DNA of 9,108 bases, from positions 1 to 9,108 of the forward strand of contig JABGPX010000496.1 in NCBI GenBank assembly GCA_018644745.1, given 5' to 3'. The notes under the pieces are model-generated. The model saw only the letters and a list, made by a program, of their open reading frames with translations, did not search any database and was not told the origin of the DNA. The DNA comes from Spirochaetales bacterium (GTDB lineage Bacteria; Spirochaetota; Spirochaetia; ARS1246). Shown here in pieces: positions 1 to 5,606 of this stretch (positions within the stretch are counted from its first letter, which is position 1; each line of letters starts with the position of its first letter). Both the position numbers and the translations under genes were made by a program.

Positions 1-507
1 TATATGGGCTTTGGTACCGGAATCGTGCCGCAGGGATGCGGTTTCTCCCTTCAGGATCGAGGGAAAGGGTTTTCTCTTACACCCGGGCATCCAAACTGCC
101 TGGAACCTGGAAAACGGCCGTACCATACAATCATTCCAGGAATGGCCACCACCACGAAAGACATCGATTTATACGCGGTCTTCGGCGTAATGGGCGGCTT
201 CATGCAGCCGCAAGGACACATGCAGGTTATATCCCGTCTTGTCGATGATCAGGTTGATCCCCAGGCCGCGCTGGACATGCCGAGATTCAGCATCCGAGAC
301 GGATATCATGGTGGACCGCTCATGCTCGAAGATATCGCGGGGCCGGACATAACCGATGGATTGATAGGAAAAGGACACGACGTGCGTGTAACTTCGGGCC
401 TCGATAAAGGGGCGTTTGGTCTTGGTCAGATAATTCACAGATTCGACAGCCAGGTACTTTGCGCCGGAAGCGATCCGCGTGGCGACGGGTGCGCTTCCGG
501 GGAATAG
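1..507 (+). CDS. gamma-glutamyltransferase family protein, C-terminal fragment (5' end outside window)
   Basis: This is the last 168 residues of an N-terminal-nucleophile hydrolase of the gamma-glutamyltransferase family. These enzymes are made as a precursor that cleaves itself at a Thr, then hydrolyse or transfer gamma-glutamyl groups, for example from glutathione. The frame is open from base 1 (Tyr, then MGFGTGIVPQGCGFSLQDRG), so the start, the large subunit and the catalytic Thr lie off the window. Visible family landmarks are the segment HPNCLEPGKRPYHTIIPGM, then GVMGGFMQPQGHMQ, RLVDDQVDPQAALDMPRF and the closing GSDPRGDGCASG before TAG. The PGKRPYHT and QPQGH forms fit the YwrD-like branch better than the E. 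coli Ggt type, whose glycine-rich loop usually reads GSPGGSRI. The C-terminus looks complete. The stop is 7 nt from that of the convergent SDR gene. The substrate (glutathione, another gamma-glutamyl amide or an acyl amide) cannot be told from this part. Confidence 0.9.
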   Translation, partial: YMGFGTGIVPQGCGFSLQDRGKGFSLTPGHPNCLEPGKRPYHTIIPGMATTTKDIDLYAVFGVMGGFMQPQGHMQVISRLVDDQVDPQAALDMPRFSIRDGYHGGPLMLEDIAGPDITDGLIGKGHDVRVTSGLDKGAFGLGQIIHRFDSQVLCAGSDPRGDGCASGE

Positions 508-514
508 ATGGTAT

Positions 515-2314
515 TTAGAGCTTCGCTTTTGCGTGGCGCTTGAGATGGATCGGTCCGGCAATATCTAAAATCCATCCCCGTACAAGAACGGTGAATTTGA
601 GTAAGCCGAATGTACCCGGCACATAAGCCGTATGACGCGGATGTTTTACCAATCGCCAAATTCTTTCGGCCACGAGGGCGGGTTTTATTCCTTTCGACGA
701 AACGGGCATCTTTCTTCCGTTGGATTTCTCAAGGGCGCTATCGAAAAACTCACTGCTAACCGGACCGGGTCGGAGTACACTCATCTTAATTTTTGAGCCT
801 TTCAACTCTCTACTGATAGCACGGGTAAAAGTGTTTAGAAATGATTTTGTGGCGGAGTAGAGAGCCGAACCCTGGCCTTCGATTTCACCGGCGATTGAGC
901 CTATATTTATTATCCTGCCAATTCTGCGCTTCCTCATCAGAGGAAGAACAAAAAGCGATAACTTCACGAGGCTGCTCGTATTGAGGGTCATCATAGTGTC
1001 CGCGGTCTCCCAACCCATATCCGCAAAATAACCATACCACCCGATCCCGGCGTTGTTTATAAGTACATCGATACCATGATAATTCGTCTCAATTCTCTTT
1101 CGTATGCGATCTACCGCAAGTGGGTCCGTCAAATCAAGAGCTATATAGTCAGCTCTGCCGCCGCTTTCCCTTATCTCCTCTGTGAGATGCTGCAGCTTAT
1201 CCTCTCTCCGTGCGACAAGCAGCACCTCAAAGCCAAGAGACGCCATTTTTCGCGCCGAGGCTGCACCAATGCCGCTCGAGGCGCCGGTTATCAAAGCAAC
1301 TTTGCCAAACCAGTGAGGGTTCTCGACTAACGCCCAATTTTCCTTCCACCATGAAACAATATCTCCAATTGTTTCCCGGAACGGCCGGGGAGAGAACCCA
1401 AGCTCTCGCTGGGCTTTCTCTGAGCTGATATGTGAATTACTCATTACTGTCTCGATCGAGTATGGCGTAAAGCCGGAGGCTGTTCGAAAGAGTTTCTGCA
1501 AAGGATAGATTACTTTGGTACCGAACAGGGCGAGTTTTTGGGGAACCATAATTTGGGGTGACTGAACGAAAGCCTCTTCCTGTACCATGTGCCGTATGTC
1601 CGCGAGTCGATTCCGCTCACCGGACAAGATATATGTCTCGCCCTTTTTTCCATTTAAGCATGCGGAGATCAAACCGCTCACAATATCCCGAACATCGACA
1701 AAGTCGAAATGTCCCTCTACCATCCAATGAAGCTTCTTCTGCATCCAGTCGGTTATCATCCTTCCCATTTCAGATCTTCGGAAATCGTGGGGGCCTACAA
1801 TTCCGGTAGGACATACGATTACCGCATCGAGACCCGTTTTAACCAGTTCCTGCACCTCAATCGAAGCTTCCGCTTTTGATCGGTCATATACACCTGCCGG
1901 GTTATCTGCATCAAATGGAAGACGTTCATCTATAATTTCTCCCTCTTCCGGCCTCACGAGCGCATGAATCGAACTTACATATACCAATCGTTTCACATGA
2001 GATTCCCGGCACGCTAAAGCGACGTTTCGCGTGCCTTGAATGTTCACCCGACGTACGAGATCTTCCGATATACCGCCGATGGAAATCAAACTCGCGAGAT
2101 GATAAACATATTTAATGCCCTTAACCGCGTCGCGGAGAGTACCGGGTTCGAGGATATCTCCCTCCACCCTTTCCACATCTAAATTACGAAGTGATGCGGT
2201 ATCTTCACCCGGGAAAATAAGTGCCCGCACCTTTTTCCCCTGCTCATTCAGCGTCCGAATCAGTTCGTTCCCGACGTGACCGGTGGCACCCGTAACCAGG
2301 ATATCCATACTCAT
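515..2314 (-). CDS. two-domain SDR fusion: extended SDR (epimerase/DFR-like) joined to classical SDR
   Basis: The gene encodes one 599-residue chain carrying two Rossmann oxidoreductase domains. Domain 1 (about 3-330) is an extended SDR: TGATGHVG at 8-15, VYVSS near 112-115 and the YDRSK catalytic pair Y143/K147, followed by CPTGIVGP. This resembles NAD-dependent epimerases and dihydroflavonol-4-reductases. Domain 2 (about 336-599) is a classical SDR: TGASSGIG at 343-350, NNAG at 420-423, Asn445, Ser473, YSATK (Y486/K490) and RPGPV at 515-519. Both active sites look intact, so two NAD(P)-dependent reactions, or one active and one structural domain, are possible. The join (around nt 1309) follows SWWKENWALVENPHW with no stop or frameshift. 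ATG 2314 was chosen because GAGG (2324-2321) sits 6 nt upstream. The frame could open at TTG 2347, but that lies upstream of the predicted transcription start. ATG 2326 and 2308 are weaker options. No substrate can be assigned; a sterol-, sugar- or lipid-type substrate is only a guess. Confidence 0.93.
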   Translation of the reverse strand: MSMDILVTGATGHVGNELIRTLNEQGKKVRALIFPGEDTASLRNLDVERVEGDILEPGTLRDAVKGIKYVYHLASLISIGGISEDLVRRVNIQGTRNVALACRESHVKRLVYVSSIHALVRPEEGEIIDERLPFDADNPAGVYDRSKAEASIEVQELVKTGLDAVIVCPTGIVGPHDFRRSEMGRMITDWMQKKLHWMVEGHFDFVDVRDIVSGLISACLNGKKGETYILSGERNRLADIRHMVQEEAFVQSPQIMVPQKLALFGTKVIYPLQKLFRTASGFTPYSIETVMSNSHISSEKAQRELGFSPRPFRETIGDIVSWWKENWALVENPHWFGKVALITGASSGIGAASARKMASLGFEVLLVARREDKLQHLTEEIRESGGRADYIALDLTDPLAVDRIRKRIETNYHGIDVLINNAGIGWYGYFADMGWETADTMMTLNTSSLVKLSLFVLPLMRKRRIGRIINIGSIAGEIEGQGSALYSATKSFLNTFTRAISRELKGSKIKMSVLRPGPVSSEFFDSALEKSNGRKMPVSSKGIKPALVAERIWRLVKHPRHTAYVPGTFGLLKFTVLVRGWILDIAGPIHLKRHAKAKL

Positions 2315-2349
2315 CTCATACCTCATTCCAAAAGAATAGCGATACAAGT

Positions 2350-2355
2350 AGTATA
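2350..2355 (-). promoter_or_regulatory. predicted -10 box of the SDR-fusion promoter
   Basis: On the minus strand TATACT matches the sigma-70 -10 consensus in 5 of 6 positions. A start about 7 nt downstream, near 2343, would give a leader of roughly 29 nt before ATG 2314, with the GAGG ribosome site inside it. The -35 is poor (CCCTTA or CCCCTT at 17-18 nt), which would fit a promoter that needs an activator or has a different -35. Confidence 0.5.
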
Positions 2356-2372
2356 CTGAATCACCGTTCAGT
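2355..2372. promoter_or_regulatory. 18-bp inverted repeat, putative TetR-type operator
   Basis: ACTGAATCACCGTTCAGT has two perfect 6-bp arms, ACTGAA and TTCAGT, separated by 6 bp. It touches the predicted -10 box and fills the -10/-35 spacer of the SDR-fusion promoter, where a bound dimer would block RNA polymerase. Size and TGAA/TTCA arms resemble sites of TetR-family repressors, including those of lipid metabolism. That resemblance is inference, and no TetR gene lies in the window. Confidence 0.45.
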
Positions 2373-2464
2373 TAAGGGGGAGCGGGGGTAAAAGAAGAGT
2401 AAAACAGATTGCGTGTGTTACGATGTTAATAGAGACGAGTGGCATGTTGCCAATTGTGCAGCCG
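2373..2464. other. non-coding spacer between toxin remnant and SDR promoter
   Basis: Between the toxin remnant and the SDR-fusion operator nothing could be supported: no gene, no hairpin followed by a T-run on either strand, and no convincing promoter for plus-strand transcription. With the operator and the toxin remnant, it completes the roughly 325-bp stretch without an intact gene (2315-2639). Confidence 0.6.
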
Positions 2465-2643
2465 TTATTCGGTTCTCTTCAGAACTCGCTGATAAACATC
2501 TTTACGGTGGCAAATCGCGAAAATAGTGATTTCTTTATCAGCAATCTTCAAAACAACGCGATAATCCCCGATACGACTGGCAAAGTCAAATTCCATAATT
2601 ACCCGGGTGCCGGATGGGCCGATTTGCTCACTAGAGATTTCAT
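2465..2643 (-). pseudogene. degraded RelE/ParE-family toxin fragment
   Basis: Reading the minus strand from 2575 to the TAA at 2467-2465 gives RIGDYRVVLKIADKEITI, then FAICHRKDVYQRVLKRTE. This matches the C-terminal half of RelE/ParE-type toxins, whose hallmarks are R-x-GDYRV and a final HR(K/R)DVY. Intact toxins have about 85-95 residues, and here the N-terminal half is missing in this frame. Another frame just upstream (2643-2602) reads MKSLVSKSAHPAPG and then stops. HPAPG resembles the P-x-PPG turn that precedes the conserved core in these toxins, so the gene seems frameshifted as well as truncated. The small frame's ATG overlaps the TGA stop of the M20 gene (ATGA). The core frame stays open upstream into the M20 gene, where its translation looks like chance sequence. 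No partner antitoxin gene is recognisable nearby. The fragment is probably inactive. The C-terminal match is clear; the N-terminal reconstruction is tentative. Confidence 0.7.
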
Positions 2644-4349
2644 GCTCGCGAGAAACTTCCTGTTTCACGGAGCAAATACATGGTGCAAAAGCACACCGCG
2701 TTCCAAAGATCGGCAAGATAAATGCTTTCGCTGTTTGAGTGGGCCGACTTGAGCTCACCAACACCGCTGGTAACAACCGGCATATCAGGATATTCCATGG
2801 CAAACAACCTGGCATCGCAGGAAACATCCCAGCCCCGCACTGGTGCGCCAGGTTCGGTAAAACCGCTCTCTTCGCCTGCGAGCAGAGCATTCCTCATGCT
2901 GGTCGAGTCAGGATCACCATCGAAGGCATCGTTGTGCAGCTTGTCATACGTGGTTTCGCAGGATACCGAATCGGGTCCGGCACCGAGCAGGTCCGAGTAG
3001 CAAATTACTCCCTTTTCAAAAGCCAGCGCCATTCGGCGCTGGATGTCGTCTATGTTATGAGTCGGCAGAAACCCCTGCCCCCCTTCGAGTACCAGGTTCA
3101 TCCCGGAATCGAAATCAGAGAGCTCCATTCGCAAAGCAACACCGCCATCCGGCCCTTCACCCGTGCCTCTCAACTCAACGAGCTCGCAGGCGATACAGGC
3201 CCATTTCACGATCGCGTCATCGTTTTCCAATATCGCACCCATATGTCCTGTAGAGCCATGAACGGCAATTACCAGTTCATCCGCCTTCGAACGATCAATA
3301 TCCACATGACGTTTTACTTTCGGCACGCCTGTCGCCGGATCGATTATGGTCGTTCTGTCGCCATACCGGCTTACAAATTTCATTACACCGCGTTCCACGG
3401 CACTCTCTATATCCTTGATCGATCCGGAATTAAAATCCATTATTCGAAACCGTATCAATCCATTAATCCTTGAAGGATGCTCGCCATACGGGCCGAGGAT
3501 TCCATTACAAGTCTGCACGGGCCGATGGGGAAATAAAGGATGATCCGACTCGGATTTTATCGCCGCTCCTTCCTCCTGCATCTCGAGCACCGCGTAAGCG
3601 ACAGCTTCCAGGAGGTTGAAATTGACCGCTCCTGAGGAGGCGCGGGTAAGTTCGGATCGAAACCAAACGGCTCCTCTATTGGCGGGATACACCCGGTTGT
3701 CGGCACACTCCATCACCAGCATTGACTCGTACCGCTTCTTTAACTCTCTATCGAGAGCAAGCGCGAGGGATCCGTTTCCTCCAGTCTCTTCTTCAACCGG
3801 AAACATCGCGGTAATTCTATTTTTCAGTTGTATCTCACCGCCTGCTGCCAAAACCTCGATTATCTTCAAGGCACCGCAAATTGCGGCTACATTACCCTTA
3901 TCATCGACGCTACCCCGGCCGGTTATCTTGTCACCTTCTCTCGAGGGAGGAATGAAAGGAGCGATGACATCTATGTGTGCATTTACTGCCGCATCACCGC
4001 CGGTATCTGATGCTTCACCATCTAGGAAGGCAAGAAGGTTGCCCCGGTTTTTGTACACCTCGCTGATCGGCAGGCCCTCGGGTCTTTCGGCGGTTTTTGT
4101 AAAATGAAGTTGTGAAAAAGCATGATTGTTTTCGATTGCGTCGGGTATACCCCGGAAATCGTACTTGAATATGCCGCCCCCATCGCTCAGGTAATTACGA
4201 ATCATCTCGAATACAGCGTGTTCACGGGACTGCATTACCGATACATCCGGGTTAGGAGTGGTGTCGACTTCGCACATCGCCATGAGAAATTCAGTAAGAT
4301 CCTTCTGGAAATTATTATCTCCGCAGATTTCTTTGATTCTGCTTATCAT
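2640..4349 (-). CDS. M20-family zinc metallopeptidase / amidohydrolase, long form
   Basis: The 569-residue product has the M20 (ArgE/DapE/carboxypeptidase G2) metal-site motifs in order: AHIDVIAPF (H125, D127), GRGSVDDKGN (bridging D149), PVEEETGGNG (general base E186, metal ligand E187), MECADN (E214 or D217) and a final KSAHSNSE (H537). The lid/dimerisation region includes GSTGHMGAI near 365-372. Family members use one or two zinc ions in the cytoplasm to hydrolyse peptide or N-acyl amide bonds. Most have 370-450 residues, so this one is long. The extra length seems to lie in the N-terminal 100 residues and in the middle, around 225-345. ATG 4349 is well supported: GGAGG (4360-4356) sits 6 nt upstream. 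It follows the oxidoreductase gene by 22 nt, so the two are very likely co-transcribed and share control by the divergent LacI regulator. A dipeptidase, deacetylase or carbamoyl/acyl amino acid hydrolase would all fit. RocB-type proteins have similar length, but no specific similarity is claimed. Confidence 0.9.
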   Translation of the reverse strand: MISRIKEICGDNNFQKDLTEFLMAMCEVDTTPNPDVSVMQSREHAVFEMIRNYLSDGGGIFKYDFRGIPDAIENNHAFSQLHFTKTAERPEGLPISEVYKNRGNLLAFLDGEASDTGGDAAVNAHIDVIAPFIPPSREGDKITGRGSVDDKGNVAAICGALKIIEVLAAGGEIQLKNRITAMFPVEEETGGNGSLALALDRELKKRYESMLVMECADNRVYPANRGAVWFRSELTRASSGAVNFNLLEAVAYAVLEMQEEGAAIKSESDHPLFPHRPVQTCNGILGPYGEHPSRINGLIRFRIMDFNSGSIKDIESAVERGVMKFVSRYGDRTTIIDPATGVPKVKRHVDIDRSKADELVIAVHGSTGHMGAILENDDAIVKWACIACELVELRGTGEGPDGGVALRMELSDFDSGMNLVLEGGQGFLPTHNIDDIQRRMALAFEKGVICYSDLLGAGPDSVSCETTYDKLHNDAFDGDPDSTSMRNALLAGEESGFTEPGAPVRGWDVSCDARLFAMEYPDMPVVTSGVGELKSAHSNSESIYLADLWNAVCFCTMYLLRETGSFSRA

Positions 4350-4371
4350 AGACAGCCTCCATTTGCTGTTG

Positions 4372-5541
4372 TTATACCGATTCGGTGCCTATTCGGTCTC
4401 TGAGAAGCTCGCTAACATGAATTGAAGTGCCTCGAATTACACCGCCGTCGATTTCAACGCCATTGGCCAGGGATTCGTGGGCGGCTTCGCACACCGCAGT
4501 TGTGTAGAATCCAAGGGAAAATGGTGAGTGGAGTTCCTCGAGCTGTTCCGGGGAAAATCCGCCGTCGCGAAAGCGAGTGATGTTTCGGAATATTCTTCCG
4601 GGGCTGGTCATTCCATAACCGCTGACAGATCCGTCTGATTCAAAGTTTCTGAAGAGCGGATTACGCTCGAAAATTCCATCGTCGAGAATTTCATGATAGC
4701 CGGGCTGATCCAGATTGAGATCGAGCAGACCGTCCCTGCCGATTATTCGGGCGGATTGAACCGTCGTGGCGTGTGCGGTGTTAGGAAGAGCCCATCCGGT
4801 TATGAAGTGAACCAGAGAACCGCCTTCAAACAAAACCTCGGTGTCCACGAGATCATACCCATCTACGGAAATCGGGCTCAAGGCCGCGAGTTTCTGCTTA
4901 TAACCAGTTGCTCGAATTTCCAAAGGACGAAGACCGGTAATAAACATAAATGCATCGGCCATGTGGACGGTGAGAAAAGACACCGGCGTATTCTTCACAG
5001 CGAAATCATCAGTAGCAAAAAACCTGGGCTCGTGATTCGGGTCTGCCACCATCAACCTGTCTATCATGTACCATACTGAGCTCTGTATAGTTCCATAATC
5101 CCCATTCTGATATCGGGCCTTTGCTTCTTTAATTCGCGGGTCTTCCCGCTTATGAAAATCTACACCCATGAATCGGCCGCTGCTTTCCAATTTCCGCATT
5201 ACGGCGTACGCATCACCAAGAGTGTCCGCAAGGGGCTTCGGCACAAAAACATCCAGGCCAAGGTCGAAGGCGTGGAGAATTGGTGCTGCGTGATATCCAT
5301 CGGGTGTATTCACCGCCACCGCGTCAAGTTGGGTCTCCGAACACATGCTTACGTAGTCGGTGTACCGCTTTGCTTGGGGCACGCCGTGGGCTTCGCCAAA
5401 AGAATTTACATTTTCTTCATTAATATCGCAGATCGATTCCACTGATATGTACTCTGAATAGTCACTGTTGAAGTATAAATATTGATAAATCTCCCGTACG
5501 ACCGACCCTGTTCCAATAATTCCAAGTTTTAACGGCTTCAT
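4372..5541 (-). CDS. Gfo/Idh/MocA-family NAD(P)-dependent oxidoreductase
   Basis: The 389-residue product starts with a Rossmann fold: KLGIIGTGSV (G7, G10, G12), then an acidic residue after the second strand (CDI, D39), as expected for nucleotide binding. AVNTPDGYHAAPILHAFDLG at 75-95 and VPKPLAD near 100-106 follow, then FHKREDPRIKEAK and GDYGTI, typical of the family that oxidises sugar, inositol and related hydroxyl groups. Two departures stand out. The usual EKP reads PKP (P101, K102 kept). The catalytic Asp four residues before the conserved His is Phe in FLTVH (F189, H193). The C-terminal alpha/beta domain looks complete and the length is normal. ATG 5541 has GGAG (5550-5547) 5 nt upstream. 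It is the first gene of a two-gene operon with the M20 peptidase and diverges from a LacI-family regulator, so its substrate is probably a small induced nutrient. Substrate unknown. Confidence 0.92.
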   Translation of the reverse strand: MKPLKLGIIGTGSVVREIYQYLYFNSDYSEYISVESICDINEENVNSFGEAHGVPQAKRYTDYVSMCSETQLDAVAVNTPDGYHAAPILHAFDLGLDVFVPKPLADTLGDAYAVMRKLESSGRFMGVDFHKREDPRIKEAKARYQNGDYGTIQSSVWYMIDRLMVADPNHEPRFFATDDFAVKNTPVSFLTVHMADAFMFITGLRPLEIRATGYKQKLAALSPISVDGYDLVDTEVLFEGGSLVHFITGWALPNTAHATTVQSARIIGRDGLLDLNLDQPGYHEILDDGIFERNPLFRNFESDGSVSGYGMTSPGRIFRNITRFRDGGFSPEQLEELHSPFSLGFYTTAVCEAAHESLANGVEIDGGVIRGTSIHVSELLRDRIGTESV

Positions 5542-5552
5542 TACCTCTCCTC

Positions 5553-5582
5553 TTGATGTTTCGTGACATCATAGATTATGGT
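5553..5582 (+). promoter_or_regulatory. possible promoter of the LacI-family gene
   Basis: TTGATG (5553-5558) and TATGGT (5577-5582) are 18 nt apart. The start would fall at about 5588-5589, on or next to the ATG of the regulator, giving a nearly leaderless mRNA. The operator overlaps the -35 box and spacer, consistent with autoregulation. Both boxes are imperfect. Confidence 0.35.
5554..5571. promoter_or_regulatory. 18-bp inverted repeat centred on CG, putative LacI-family operator
   Basis: TGATGTTTCGTGACATCA has perfect 6-bp arms, TGATGT and ACATCA, around a 6-bp centre whose middle dinucleotide is CG. LacI-family operators are typically near-palindromes of this size with a central CpG. 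The site lies between the divergent oxidoreductase gene (start 5541) and the LacI-family gene (start 5589), just past the predicted start of the minus promoter and between the predicted plus-strand -35 and -10. One bound dimer could therefore repress both directions. Confidence 0.65.
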
Positions 5583-5606
5583 ATTGTAATGGCACATAAC
5601 GGTCAA
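5578..5606 (-). promoter_or_regulatory. predicted promoter of the oxidoreductase-M20 operon
   Basis: On the minus strand TTGACC (5606-5601) and TACCAT (5583-5578) are separated by 17 nt. The -35 matches 5 of 6 and the -10 matches 4 of 6 consensus positions. Transcription would begin near 5571, at the edge of the CG-centred inverted repeat, with the operator in the leader. The promoter overlaps the first codons of the LacI-family gene. CATAAT and TATGAT nearby are alternative -10 boxes but lack a good -35. Confidence 0.45.

Noticed and set aside
1309..1330. Possible sequencing frameshift joining two separate SDR genes
   Set aside because: The frame runs through cleanly. A ribosome site or start for a second gene is not evident, and the linker reads as normal protein sequence. 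Still listed as the main test of the fusion.
2315..2347. Upstream TTG start (2347) for the SDR fusion
   Set aside because: It lies upstream of the predicted transcription start and has no ribosome site, while ATG 2314 has GAGG at 6 nt and leads directly into the Rossmann strand.
2440..2452. TGGCA-TGT-TGCCA hairpin as a terminator
   Set aside because: The stem is only 5 bp and there is no T-run on either strand after it.
2423..2752. Plus-strand open frame of 109 codons across the SDR/M20 spacer
   Set aside because: No ribosome site or family resemblance. It runs antisense to the toxin remnant and the end of the M20 gene, both of which read better on the minus strand.
2650..2890. Upstream extension of the toxin frame, giving a 141-residue product
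   Set aside because: This part overlaps the M20 coding region out of frame, and its translation has no toxin-like features. Only the segment after about 2596 resembles RelE/ParE.
2739..3473. Plus-strand open frame of 244 codons inside the M20 gene
   Set aside because: It is antisense to a gene with all M20 metal motifs, and its translation shows no recognisable domain. It is best explained as a shadow frame.
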